This document shows, piece by piece, positions 8,798 to 17,376 of a DNA stretch of 64,000 bases. The stretch lies in contig NZ_JAHBYB010000003.1 of NCBI RefSeq assembly GCF_019636155.1, forward strand, positions 268,564 to 332,563, given 5' to 3'. This DNA comes from Brevundimonas sp. (GTDB taxonomy: Bacteria; Pseudomonadota; Alphaproteobacteria; Caulobacterales; Caulobacteraceae). The notes below the pieces were generated by a model. It had not been told where the DNA came from and made no database searches. It worked only from the letters and a program-made list of their open reading frames with translations. The position numbers and the translations under genes were made by a program. Within the stretch, counting starts at the first letter, position 1, and every line of letters starts with the position of its first letter.

Positions 8798-8860
8798 GCG
8801 CGTGGGGTGGTCCCCTCCGCCGCCTGTGGCGGTCCTCCTCCCCCGGCCGGGGCGGACCTG

Positions 8861-9717
<857 letters not shown>

Positions 9718-9721
<4 letters not shown>

Positions 9722-10380
9722 GCGGCGGCCTCTTCAAAGGTCAGGGCGGTCAGGAAGTCCAGCAGGTCGGGGGCCATGTGGTCGACATGGTCGCCGATGG
9801 GCTTGCCATGGCCGTCGCCGATCAGGACGGTGGCCATGCCCAGGGCCTTGGCGGCCTCCAGGTTGCGGGGCGTGTCCTCGAACATCACGGCGCTGCGTGG
9901 CTCGAAGCCGAAGCGTTCGATCATGCGGCGATAGGCGGAGGGGGCGGGCTTGGGCGTCAGGTCGCCGTCCTCGATGGCGAAGACGCCGTCGAAACAGTCG
10001 GCGATCCCCAGGCGGGCCAGCACACGATGGGCGTAGTCGCGCGCGCCATTGGTGAAGACGAAGCGGCGGCCCGGCAGGCGCTTAAGTTGTTCGGCCAGGC
10101 GGGGATTCGGCTCAAGCGAATCCATCGGCACGTCGTGGACCTCGTGCAGGAAATGGTCGGCGTCGATGGTGTAGTTGGCCATCAGCCCGGCCAGGGTCGT
10201 TCCGTGTTCGTCCAGGAACTGGCGCTGCAGCACCCGGGCGCTGTCGGGGTCCAGGCCCACGGCCTCGACGACATAGGCGTTGATCCGGGCCTGGACGAGA
10301 GCCATCAGCCCCTGCTCGCGCGGGTAGAGGGTGTCGTCCATGTCGAACACCCAGGCGGTGACGTGGGACAGGTCGATCAA
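9718..10380 (-). CDS. HAD-superfamily pyrimidine 5'-nucleotidase-like hydrolase
   Basis: This 220-residue HAD phosphatase has motif [10 protein letters not shown] (nucleophile and acid/base aspartates near residues 13-15), motif II FTNG, the conserved lysine in [10 protein letters not shown], and motif [12 protein letters not shown]. The DMDDTLY variant with a helical cap matches the pyrimidine 5'-nucleotidase family (TIGR01993), which dephosphorylates UMP/CMP. It lies between argB and dapD with 4-bp overlaps at both ends, so it is part of an amino-acid biosynthesis operon. Whether it serves that pathway or is a housekeeping passenger is unknown. Confidence 0.85.
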
Positions 10381-11303
10381 GACGCCTTCACCAGAGTGCC
10401 CGCGCCGTGTTCGGTGAACAGCTCGACCAGCATGGCGTGGGGGCGGCGGCCGTCCAGGATGACCACGGCCTCGACCCCGGCGCGGACGGCGGCCATGGCG
10501 GTCTGAAGTTTGGGGATCATGCCGCCGGTGGCCACGCCCGTGTCGATCAGTCCCTGCGCCTCGGCCAGGGTCATCTGGCGGATGATCTGGCCGTCCGCCC
10601 CCCTGACGCCCGGAACGTCGGTCAGCAGCAGCATACGCTTGGCGTCCAGGGCGCCGGCGACGGCGCCGGCCACGGTGTCGGCGTTGACGTTGAAGGTCTG
10701 GCCGTCTTCCGAAACGCCGATGGGGGCGATGACCGGCACCCAGTCGGCGTCGGATTCGATCAGGCGGGTGATCAGCTTGGCGTCCACCCGGGTCGGTTCG
10801 CCGACAAAGCCCAGGTCCACCTCATGCTCGATCATGCTGTCGGGATCGCGCTTGGTGCGGCGGGTCTTTTCGACCGTCAGCAGGCCCGCGTCCTTGCCCG
10901 ACAGGCCGACGCCGCGCACATCAGCCTCCTTGCCCGCATGGGTGATCCAGGCGGCGATCTCCTTGTTGACCGCGCCGGACAGGACCATCTCGGCCACCTG
11001 CATGGTGTCGGCGTCGGTGACGCGCAGGCCGTCGACGAAGCTGGATTTCACCCCCGCCTTGTCCAGCATGGCGCTGATCTGAGGTCCGCCGCCGTGGACG
11101 ACGACCGGGTTCACCCCCATCAGTTTCAGCAGCACCACATCGGCGGCGAACTGCCTGGCCACGGCGCTCTCGCCCATGGCGTGGCCGCCGTATTTGATGA
11201 CCACGGTCTCGCGGTCATAGACCTGGATATAGGGCAGGGCCTCGGCCAGGGTCCGGGCCGTGTCCCAGGCGCGTTCGTCGGATTGGCGTTCGGTCTCTTC
11301 CAT
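10377..11303 (-). CDS. argB: Acetylglutamate kinase
   Basis: The gene encodes about 308 residues of the amino-acid-kinase fold. It phosphorylates N-acetyl-L-glutamate in the second step of arginine synthesis. Signatures are [10 protein letters not shown] (phosphate-binding Lys), [10 protein letters not shown], the [14 protein letters not shown]-like segment with Asp, and [11 protein letters not shown] near the C-terminus. The N-terminal helix ([13 protein letters not shown]) is typical of arginine-sensitive hexameric enzymes, so feedback inhibition is likely. I chose the ATG at 11303; a GTG at 11339 would add 12 unconserved residues. The stop overlaps the HAD gene start. Confidence 0.95.
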   Translation of the reverse strand: MEETERQSDERAWDTARTLAEALPYIQVYDRETVVIKYGGHAMGESAVARQFAADVVLLKLMGVNPVVVHGGGPQISAMLDKAGVKSSFVDGLRVTDADTMQVAEMVLSGAVNKEIAAWITHAGKEADVRGVGLSGKDAGLLTVEKTRRTKRDPDSMIEHEVDLGFVGEPTRVDAKLITRLIESDADWVPVIAPIGVSEDGQTFNVNADTVAGAVAGALDAKRMLLLTDVPGVRGADGQIIRQMTLAEAQGLIDTGVATGGMIPKLQTAMAAVRAGVEAVVILDGRRPHAMLVELFTEHGAGTLVKAS

Positions 11304-11375
11304 GGCCGGTGCGATAGCGCCGGGACGCGGCGAAGTCACGATGAAACCGGGGCCGTTCCGGGCCGTTCAGCCTGG

Positions 11376-11561
11376 ATGAAGGAAACCGAGATCGACGACC
11401 GCGACCTGACGCCTTCGGACCCGGCCGACCCGGCGTCCCTGCAGCATGTGGACGCGACCCTGTGTCCCGAGTGCCAGGGGGCGGCGGTGCTGCCGGACGG
11501 AGAGACCTGTCCGGTGTGCGAAGGCACGGGCAAGGCGGTGGGGCGGACCGGCGGGGGGTGA
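11376..11561 (+). CDS. 61-residue zinc-ribbon microprotein
   Basis: This small acidic protein has two Cys pairs, CPEC (about residues 30-33) and CPVC (45-48), the second followed by EGTGK. That is a DnaJ-like or rubredoxin-like treble-clef arrangement that would bind one zinc. It is divergent from argB with 72 bp between the starts. The Shine-Dalgarno is weak (CCTGG upstream of ATG 11376). The frame is open upstream through argB in antisense, so the true start is uncertain, but the clean CxxC...CxxC pattern argues for a real gene. No function is known to me. Confidence 0.6.
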   Translation: MKETEIDDRDLTPSDPADPASLQHVDATLCPECQGAAVLPDGETCPVCEGTGKAVGRTGGG

Positions 11562-11584
11562 CCAGGCGACGGCGTCCGCGGCCG

Positions 11585-11630
11585 GGCCCCCTCCACCGCT
11601 TCGCGGTCCCCCTCCCCCGCGGGAGAGGAT
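11585..11630. repeat. Palindromic repeat next to the sulfotransferase stop
   Basis: It contains CTCCACCGCTTCGCGGT followed by CCTCCCCCGCGGGAGAGG, half of the composite element seen in full at 37477-37612. It lies a few bases beyond the minus-strand stop at 11633 and could act as a 3' stem-loop. Confidence 0.6.
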
Positions 11631-11632
11631 TT

Positions 11633-12454
11633 TCAGGCCGCGTCGGGGAACAGGGCGCAGGCCTGGTCGAACTGGGCGGAAAGGGCGTCCAGGGCGTGGT
11701 GCAGGTCCGGGTGTTCGCCGTGGCGGGCCAGGGCCAGCAGGGCGGCGTGGGTGCGGGCGGCCAGGGCGGCGGGGCGGGCGGCGCCGGGACGCTGGCGGCG
11801 CAGATCGGGGCTGAGGAAGGCGTCGATGGCCTGGGCCTGGTCCGGGGTCGGCGTCAGGGGGCGGCCCAGGCGCTGGGACATCAGCCCGGCCTGGCCGCGC
11901 CAGTCGGCGATGAAGTCGTCCCAGGCCATCAGGTGGCGCGGCAGGCCGCGGCCGGCGCGTTCGGCCTCCAGCACATGGCGCAGCCACAGGCGCACGGCCC
12001 GGGCCGGGTCCATGCCGTTGCGGGCGTTCAGGCTGGCGGCGACCTCCAGCGGATCGCGGATCGGGGCGACCACGACCGGGGCGTAGCCCGCGCCCTGCAG
12101 CACCCGGCGCCAGAAGGGGAAGAAACGGCACAGGCGCGGATCCTTCAGGACGATGGCGTCCGCGTCGCCGAACTCGGCGTGCAGCACCCCGGCCGCTTCC
12201 GACGCCCAGGCCGGGTCGGACAGGCGGGCGGGGTCCAGACGGCGCCCGTCGTCCCAGGACGAGCCCGCGGCGGCCAGCAGCCGGTCGTTGAAGGCCGTCA
12301 CCACCTCGCTTTCCCAGAAGCCCCTGGGGTTGTCCTCGGCCGGGCGCATCAGGGTGCGGGGCGGGGCGGCGCCCAGCAGGGCCAGGGTTCCGGCGACCGA
12401 GGAGGTCCCGCTGCGGTGCATGCCCAGCACCACATAGGCCGTGCGATCGGTCAT
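11633..12454 (-). CDS. Sulfotransferase-family protein
   Basis: The 273-residue product starts with the PAPS-binding P-loop-like motif VVLGMHRSGTSSVAG. Later it has VLKDPRLCRFFPFW and VAPIRDPLEVAASL, the 3'-phosphate-binding Arg/Ser block of sulfotransferases. Such proteins sulfate glycans or lipids, and in bacteria many sit in surface polysaccharide loci. The ATG at 12454 is preceded by AGGGAAGG, so the open upstream codons are ignored. It is divergent from the mannose-1-phosphate guanylyltransferase, which supports a glycan role, but the acceptor is unknown. Confidence 0.8.
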   Translation of the reverse strand: MTDRTAYVVLGMHRSGTSSVAGTLALLGAAPPRTLMRPAEDNPRGFWESEVVTAFNDRLLAAAGSSWDDGRRLDPARLSDPAWASEAAGVLHAEFGDADAIVLKDPRLCRFFPFWRRVLQGAGYAPVVVAPIRDPLEVAASLNARNGMDPARAVRLWLRHVLEAERAGRGLPRHLMAWDDFIADWRGQAGLMSQRLGRPLTPTPDQAQAIDAFLSPDLRRQRPGAARPAALAARTHAALLALARHGEHPDLHHALDALSAQFDQACALFPDAA

Positions 12455-12561
12455 GCGCCTTCCCTCGATTCCGGTTCCGCCTGATCGCAGACGCGGGCGG
12501 GCGGCGCAACCGGCGGGCGTCATCGTCTTTCGTCCGACATCACAGGCGGGTAGAAGGCGGC

Positions 12562-13629
12562 ATGGCCCTTTATCCCGTCATCATGTGCGGCGGCGCCGGC
12601 GCCCGGCTGTGGCCGGCGTCGCGGCCGTCGCGGCCCAAGCAGTTCCTGGCCCTGGTGGGCGACCGGTCCCTGTTCCAGGAGACGGTGGCGCGTTGCGCGC
12701 CCCTGGCCTCGGGCGCCGGGCGGCTGATCGTGGTGGCGGGGGCGGCCCACGCCGGATGGATCGACCGCCAGCTGTCCGACCTGGGGGTCGAGGCCACGGT
12801 GCTGCTGGAGCCCGAGCCGCGCGATTCCGCCCCGGCCATGGCGGCGGCGGCGGCCTGGATCGCGGCGCGCGACCCGGACGGGGTGGCCGCCTTCGTCGCC
12901 TCGGACCATTTCATTCCCGACCACGACGCCTTCCGACGGGCGGTGCGCGAGGCGGCGAGCGCCGCCGGGGCCCAGGGGCGGATCGTGACCCTGGGCGTCC
13001 GGCCCCGCGCGGCCTCTTCGGCCTATGGCTATATCAAGCCGTCGGGGCGGGGGCTGAGTCCGGTCCAGGCCTTTGTCGAAAAGCCCGACGAGGCGACGGC
13101 CGAGGCCTATATCGGCGCGGGCTATCTGTGGAACAGCGGCAATTTCATCGTGCCGGCGGCGACCCTGGTGGAGCAGCTGGAGCGCCACGCCCCGGCCGTC
13201 CTGGCGGCCGCGCGGGCGGCCCTGCCCGAGGGAGAGGCGACGGTGCTGGACGAAGACTTCCGCACCGCGCCCAAGGTCTCGATCGACTATGCGGTCATGG
13301 AGAAGACCGATGTGGCCAGCGTGCTGGAGGTCGATTTCGACTGGTCCGACCTGGGCGCCTGGGACGCGATCGCGGCGACGGGAGCCGGATCGGCCGGAAC
13401 CCAGGTCCTGGTGGACGGCGAGAACTGCCTGATCCGCGCGCCCGAAGGCGTGGTGGTCGCCGCCGTGGGGGTGCGCGACCTGGCCATCATCGTCGAGAAG
13501 GACGCGGTCCTGGTCTGCGACCTGAACCGGGCCCAGGACGTCAAGGGGGTGGTCGAGACCCTGAAGGCCGTGGCGCCGGGCCGTCTGGACTTCGACCTGG
13601 ACGAGGCGGCGGGCGAGACCCTGCAGTAG
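12562..13629 (+). CDS. Mannose-1-phosphate guanylyltransferase
   Basis: This 355-residue nucleotidyltransferase makes GDP-mannose from mannose-1-phosphate and GTP for exopolysaccharide, LPS or capsule. Motifs are the N-terminal MCGGAGARLWPASRPSRPKQF signature loop, ASDHFIPD, FVEKPDEATAEAYI and YLWNSGNFIV. Length and motifs fit the ManC/CpsB guanylyltransferase domain, but the phosphomannose isomerase domain of bifunctional enzymes is absent, so a separate ManA or PMI must supply mannose-6-P. A strong hairpin follows at 13664. Confidence 0.93.
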   Translation: MALYPVIMCGGAGARLWPASRPSRPKQFLALVGDRSLFQETVARCAPLASGAGRLIVVAGAAHAGWIDRQLSDLGVEATVLLEPEPRDSAPAMAAAAAWIAARDPDGVAAFVASDHFIPDHDAFRRAVREAASAAGAQGRIVTLGVRPRAASSAYGYIKPSGRGLSPVQAFVEKPDEATAEAYIGAGYLWNSGNFIVPAATLVEQLERHAPAVLAAARAALPEGEATVLDEDFRTAPKVSIDYAVMEKTDVASVLEVDFDWSDLGAWDAIAATGAGSAGTQVLVDGENCLIRAPEGVVVAAVGVRDLAIIVEKDAVLVCDLNRAQDVKGVVETLKAVAPGRLDFDLDEAAGETLQ

Positions 13630-13663
13630 GCCACCATCGGTTCGGATCAATCCGAATACATCT

Positions 13664-13694
13664 CGTCACCCTCGGGACAGGCCCGAGGGTGACG
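13664..13694. terminator. Hairpin between convergent genes
   Basis: A 13-bp perfect stem, CGTCACCCTCGGG with its complement and a 5-nt loop ACAGG, lies between the guanylyltransferase and truA stops. There is no strong T-run, but the position suggests a two-way terminator or mRNA-end structure. Confidence 0.5.
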
Positions 13695-13717
13695 CGTTTA
13701 TGGGCCCACCCAGGGGC

Positions 13718-14458
13718 TCAGCCGTAGTCGACGCCGGTCAGATACAGGCCGTCCGACGGCGCCACGGGGCCGCAGGCGGCGCGGTCGCGGGCGTCCAGGG
13801 CGCCCTTGAGGTCGTCGGGCGACCAGCGGCCCAGGCCGACCTGGACCAGGGAGCCGGTCATGGACCGGACCTGGCGGTGCAGGAAGCTGCGCGCCGCGAA
13901 ATGCAGATGCACCTCATCGCCCGCGCGCTCGACATGGGCGAGGTCCAGGGTCTTTTCCGGGCTGGCGGCCTGACAGCCGGCGTCGCGGAAGGTGGTGAAG
14001 TCGTGCCGCCCGACCAGATGGGCGGCCGCCGCGTTCATGGCCGCCACATCCAGATCGCCCTTCACATGCCAGACCCGCCCCCGGTCCAGGGCCGGGCGGC
14101 CGGGCCGGTTCAGGATGCGATACAGATAGCGCCGGCCGACGGCGGAGAAGCGGGCGTGCCAGTCGTCATCGACCACCACGCAGTCCAGGATGGCCGTGGC
14201 CTGTTCGACCATATGGGCGTTCAGGGCGTTCATGACCGTGCGCGCGGGCCAGGCCTTGTCCAGATCGAAGCTGACCACCTGGCCGGTGGCGTGGACCCCG
14301 GTGTCGGTGCGGCCGGCGGCGGCGATACGCACCGTCTCGCCGCAGAAGGCGGTGATGGCCGTCTCGATCGCCCCCTGAACCGTCGGCTGGCCCGCCTGGG
14401 CCTGGAAACCGTTGTAGGCCGAGCCGTCGTATTCGACCGTGGCGCGATAGCGCGGCAT
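13718..14458 (-). CDS. truA: tRNA pseudouridine(38-40) synthase
   Basis: This 246-residue enzyme isomerises uridines 38-40 in the tRNA anticodon arm. It shows RYRATVEYDGSAYNGFQAQ at the N-terminus, the catalytic-Asp motif AAGRTDTGVHATGQV (about residues 54-68) and the C-terminal FLHRQVRSMTGSLVQVG block, all TruA hallmarks. The start codon shares one base with the fmt stop (TGATG), making it the last gene of the def-fmt-truA operon. Confidence 0.96.
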   Translation of the reverse strand: MPRYRATVEYDGSAYNGFQAQAGQPTVQGAIETAITAFCGETVRIAAAGRTDTGVHATGQVVSFDLDKAWPARTVMNALNAHMVEQATAILDCVVVDDDWHARFSAVGRRYLYRILNRPGRPALDRGRVWHVKGDLDVAAMNAAAAHLVGRHDFTTFRDAGCQAASPEKTLDLAHVERAGDEVHLHFAARSFLHRQVRSMTGSLVQVGLGRWSPDDLKGALDARDRAACGPVAPSDGLYLTGVDYG

Positions 14459-15381
14459 CAGCCCAGCACCGTTCCCGGCGCGAGGGGGAAGCCGCGCAGC
14501 ATCTCGTCCGCGCCCTGGGCCGACTTGCCCGCGCGCTGGACCCGGACCAGGCGCACCGCGCCCGAACCGCAGGCCACGGTCAAGGAGTCGTCCAGCACGG
14601 TTCCAGGCGCGGCCGAGCCGTTGGCCATGGCGGACATCAGGACCTTGATGCGGTTGGGCCCATCAGGGCCCTGAACCTCGAACCAGGCGCCGGGGAAGGG
14701 CGACAGGCCTCGGATGTGGGCGTCCACCTGGGCCGCCGGGCGGTTCCAGTCGATCCGGGCCTCGGCCGGGGTGATCTTGCGGGCGTAGGTGGGTTCGCCC
14801 TCCTGGGGCGTTTCGGTCGCCGCGCCGCGTTCGATGGCGGCCAGGGCGCGGGGCCACAGGGCGGCGCCCACCGTGGCCATCCGTTCGCCCAGGGACGCGG
14901 CCGTGTCGTCGGCCCGGATGGCCATGACCTCGCCCAGCAGGACGGGACCTTCGTCCAGACCCTCGCTCATCCGCATGATCTGGACCCCGGTCTGGGCGTC
15001 GCCGGCCATGATGGCGCGCTGGATCGGCGCCGCCCCGCGCCAGCGCGGCAGCAGCGACCCATGCAGGTTGAAACAGCCCAGCCGCGGCGCCTCCAGCACC
15101 TCGCGCTTCAGGATCTGGCCGAAGGCGACGACGCAGGCGGCGTCCAGATCCAGACTCTGGAAGATCTCGACCGCCTCGGGCGTCTTCATGGTCTGGGGGG
15201 TGAAGACCGACAGGCCCATGGTCTCGGCGAAGGCGTGGACGGGCGAGGGGGTCAGCTTCTGGCCCCGGCCCCGGGGGCGGGGCGGCTGGGAATAGACGGC
15301 CACGATTTCGTGCCCGGCGGCGATCAGCTCGGCCAGGGACGGCACGGCGAATTCGGGGGTGCCCATGAAGGCGAGGCGCAT
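14458..15381 (-). CDS. fmt: Methionyl-tRNA formyltransferase
   Basis: This 307-residue enzyme formylates Met-tRNAfMet with 10-formyl-tetrahydrofolate for initiation. Motifs are [16 protein letters not shown] at the start, [22 protein letters not shown] with the catalytic Asn/His segment, [18 protein letters not shown], and the Asp-rich C-terminal domain beginning [15 protein letters not shown] chose ATG 15381 because it starts directly at the conserved Rossmann strand; a TTG four codons upstream is also possible. It is downstream of def and a small membrane protein gene. Confidence 0.97.
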   Translation of the reverse strand: MRLAFMGTPEFAVPSLAELIAAGHEIVAVYSQPPRPRGRGQKLTPSPVHAFAETMGLSVFTPQTMKTPEAVEIFQSLDLDAACVVAFGQILKREVLEAPRLGCFNLHGSLLPRWRGAAPIQRAIMAGDAQTGVQIMRMSEGLDEGPVLLGEVMAIRADDTAASLGERMATVGAALWPRALAAIERGAATETPQEGEPTYARKITPAEARIDWNRPAAQVDAHIRGLSPFPGAWFEVQGPDGPNRIKVLMSAMANGSAAPGTVLDDSLTVACGSGAVRLVRVQRAGKSAQGADEMLRGFPLAPGTVLG

Positions 15382-15403
15382 TGGCAAATCCAAAACCGGG
15401 GTC

Positions 15404-15431
15404 CCGCCCTCAAGCCGCGAGCGACCGCGTC
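15404..15431. repeat. Dispersed 28-bp repeat, copy 2, inside the def-fmt operon
   Basis: This is an exact inverted copy of 8094-8121. It sits in the 76-bp gap between the small membrane protein gene and fmt, so it is transcribed as part of the operon mRNA. Confidence 0.8.
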
Positions 15432-15457
15432 ACGACCTCAAGAGCGCTGGTGAAGCC

Positions 15458-15700
15458 TCAGTCCCAGCGGGTGAAGACGCCGCCGCCCTCGTCCCACTCG
15501 CCGCCGGTGTCCAGGACCTCGTCGAAATCCAGCAGGCGGTCGATCAGCAGGCCGGCGACCAGGCCGATCACCCCGACCCCGACCAGGGTGGCGACCGAGG
15601 CCACGCCCGCCTTTTCGGCGCGGGTCAGGCGGCGGCGGCCCGAGGCGTCGATGACGCGGTTGAAACCCTTGCGGAGGTGGCGGCGGCGGCGCGGGCGCAT
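15458..15700 (-). CDS. 80-residue single-pass membrane protein of unknown function
   Basis: A very basic N-terminus (PRRRRHLRKGF, then GRRRLTRAEK) is followed by one hydrophobic segment (about residues 33-53, VASVATLVGVGVIGLVAGLLI) and an acidic, glycine-rich C-terminal tail. The positive-inside rule puts the N-terminus in the cytoplasm. The start shares one base with the def stop (TGATG). I do not recognise a family. The coupling to def and fmt suggests constitutive expression; basic N-termini of this kind can contact the ribosome or nucleic acid, but that is speculation. Confidence 0.65.
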   Translation of the reverse strand: MRPRRRRHLRKGFNRVIDASGRRRLTRAEKAGVASVATLVGVGVIGLVAGLLIDRLLDFDEVLDTGGEWDEGGGVFTRWD

Positions 15701-16275
15701 CAGGCGGCCATCCGGGCGTTTTTCTTGACCTTGGCCACGGCGCGCTCGCGCTTCAGCCGCGACAGGTGGTCGATGAACAGGACGCCGTTCAGGTGATCCA
15801 TCTCGTGCTGGATGCAGACGGCGTAGAGGCCCTCGGCCTCTTCCTCGACGGTCTGGCCGTCGTAGTTCAGATAGCGGATGCGGACCCGGGCCGGGCGTTC
15901 GACGGCGTCGAAATATTCCGGGATCGACAGGCAGCCTTCCTCGTAGGTGAACATCTCATCCGAGGACCAGAGAATCTCGGGATTGGCGAAATGGCGCGGG
16001 TTGCGGCGCTTTTCGGCGGCCTCGGGGGTCTCTTCCTCGCCCTCTTCGACCTCGCAGGCGCCGTCGCGGTCGCCCAGGTCCATGACGATGACCCGCTTCA
16101 GCTCGCCGATCTGGACGGCGGCCAGGCCGATGCCGGGGGCGGCGTACATCGTCTCCAGCATGTCGTCCATCAGGGCGCGCACGGCGTCGTCCACCCCGGC
16201 GACGGGAGCGGAGACCTGCTTCAGGATCGCCAGGTCGGCGGCGTTGTCGATGGTCAGGATGCGACGGATGGCCAT
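15700..16275 (-). CDS. def: Peptide deformylase
   Basis: This 191-residue metalloenzyme removes the N-formyl group from nascent proteins. All three family motifs are present: [19 protein letters not shown] and [11 protein letters not shown], supplying the Cys and two His metal ligands and the catalytic Glu. An acidic insertion ([22 protein letters not shown], about residues 75-95) is longer than in E. coli Def but is common in alphaproteobacteria. It heads a leftward operon (def, small membrane protein, fmt, truA) in which most junctions overlap. Confidence 0.97.
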   Translation of the reverse strand: MAIRRILTIDNAADLAILKQVSAPVAGVDDAVRALMDDMLETMYAAPGIGLAAVQIGELKRVIVMDLGDRDGACEVEEGEEETPEAAEKRRNPRHFANPEILWSSDEMFTYEEGCLSIPEYFDAVERPARVRIRYLNYDGQTVEEEAEGLYAVCIQHEMDHLNGVLFIDHLSRLKRERAVAKVKKNARMAA

Positions 16276-16332
16276 GGCGGTCAGGTAGGGCCCGGCGCGT
16301 CCGGGGTCAAGATTTCCCAGCGGGGCGGTGGG

Positions 16333-16746
16333 TTATGCCGCATCCTGGGGCGGCAGGTCGCGGGGGCGGCGCTGGGCGTCGATGGCGACATAGGTGAAGA
16401 CCCCATCGGTCACCCGCACGGGCGGGGCGCTGGCGCGGTTGCGCGACCGTTTCCAGGCCTCGACATGGACCCGGATGGAGGTGCGGCCGGTCTTCAGGAT
16501 GCGGGCGTAGATCGACACCTCGTCGCCGACGGCCACCGGCTGGTGGAAGACCATGCCGTCCAGGGCGATGGTGACGCAGCGCCCCTGCGCCCGTTCGAAG
16601 GCCGGGGTGGCGCCGGCCAGGTCCATATGGGCCAGCAGCCAGCCGCCGAAGATGTCGCCTTCGGGATTGGTGTCGGCGGGCATGGCCACGACGCGGCCGA
16701 CGGGCTGGCCTTGGGGCAGGTCGGAGAGGGAGGCGGGATCGGTCAT
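16333..16746 (-). CDS. YciA-like acyl-CoA thioesterase (hotdog fold)
   Basis: The 137-residue product has the hotdog domain core DIFGGWLLAHMDLAGATPAFERAQ with the catalytic Asp, then VTIALDGMVFHQPVAVGDEVSIYARI and the TDGVFTYVAID strand. This is the YciA/BACH-type acyl-CoA thioesterase family, which hydrolyses a range of acyl-CoAs to fatty acids and CoA in the cytosol. It is a single gene between def and a glycan-related group. A copy of the dispersed 27-bp repeat lies 11 bp upstream of its start. Confidence 0.85.
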   Translation of the reverse strand: MTDPASLSDLPQGQPVGRVVAMPADTNPEGDIFGGWLLAHMDLAGATPAFERAQGRCVTIALDGMVFHQPVAVGDEVSIYARILKTGRTSIRVHVEAWKRSRNRASAPPVRVTDGVFTYVAIDAQRRPRDLPPQDAA

Positions 16747-16756
16747 GGCGGGGGCT

Positions 16757-16783
16757 TAGACCATTTTCGGTCCAGCCGGAATC
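16757..16783. repeat. Second copy of the TAGACCATTTTCGG repeat
   Basis: It matches 2139-2165 at 25 of 27 positions. In both places it sits 11-31 bp upstream of a minus-strand start codon (thioesterase here, cpdR there). Confidence 0.65.
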
Positions 16784-16794
16784 CGCGGCGAAGT

Positions 16795-17373
16795 TCAGTC
16801 GCCCTGATCGGGTCGGCGCGAACGGGTTGCGCCGGCGGGCGGCTTCAGGGCCAGCCGACGGGGCGGCGGACTGAAGGCCACGGCCTGGCTGAGAGCCCGC
16901 CAGTCGGCGCCCAGGGCCAGGGCGGCGGCCAGGTCCTCGAACATCGCCCCCTCGCGCAGCCGCCGCCGCAGCAGGGCGACCCCGGCCAGCAGGCGCGCCG
17001 CCTCGACCAGGCGGGGGCCGCCGCGCTCCAGGGCGCCGATGTCCTCCAGCGCGCCATGACGCCAGCCCTGCTCGGGCGGGCGGGCCAGGACCATGGCGAA
17101 ACGGTCCTCGGGGCTGACCCGTTCGGCGATCCAGCGCCAGCGTTTGGCCCGCGGCCCCTTGCGATAATGGCCGCGTCGGGTGGGCAGGCCGTGCTCGGCA
17201 TAGACCGACAGGGCCGTGGCCTCGACCTGGTCCAGCAGGGCGGTCAGGGCGTTGGCCTCGGGCTCGGCGCGACCGGCCTCTGCGAAGGGGTCGTCCTCGG
17301 CCTCGAACCAGGCCGTGGGCGAGCGGCGGCGGAACAGTCCGCCCCAGCCGCCGGAACCGGAGCCCCAGGCCAT
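16795..17373 (-). CDS. Hypothetical protein, 192 residues, in the polysaccharide-export group
   Basis: I do not recognise a family. The N-terminus is Gly/Trp-rich (MAWGSGSGGWGGLFRRR). The middle has a conserved-looking helix-rich section (LDQVEATALSVYAEHGLPTR, then WRWIAERVSPEDRFAMVLARPPEQGW), and the C-terminus is basic and proline-rich. It has no signal peptide or membrane helix. It begins 4 bp after the stop of the Wza-like gene and is therefore probably co-transcribed with it; a cytosolic role in polysaccharide synthesis is only inferred. Confidence 0.6.
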   Translation of the reverse strand: MAWGSGSGGWGGLFRRRSPTAWFEAEDDPFAEAGRAEPEANALTALLDQVEATALSVYAEHGLPTRRGHYRKGPRAKRWRWIAERVSPEDRFAMVLARPPEQGWRHGALEDIGALERGGPRLVEAARLLAGVALLRRRLREGAMFEDLAAALALGADWRALSQAVAFSPPPRRLALKPPAGATRSRRPDQGD

Positions 17374-17376
17374 GGC

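Larger units (their letters stand above)
7837..8860. other. 1-kb gene-free region dominated by palindromic repeats
   Basis: I see no convincing coding frame here. The frames that stay open give low-complexity Arg/Pro/Ala-rich translations. The stretch holds two composite inverted-repeat elements (listed separately), one copy of a dispersed 28-bp repeat (8094-8121) and GC-rich filler. It separates the rightward cobT pair from the leftward dapD operon, so it is a 3'-to-3' (convergent) intergenic region. Confidence 0.7.

Noticed and set aside
11304-11339. Longer argB start at GTG 11339
   Set aside because: Adds 12 residues unlike the family, without a ribosome-binding site; ATG 11303 fits homologues better.
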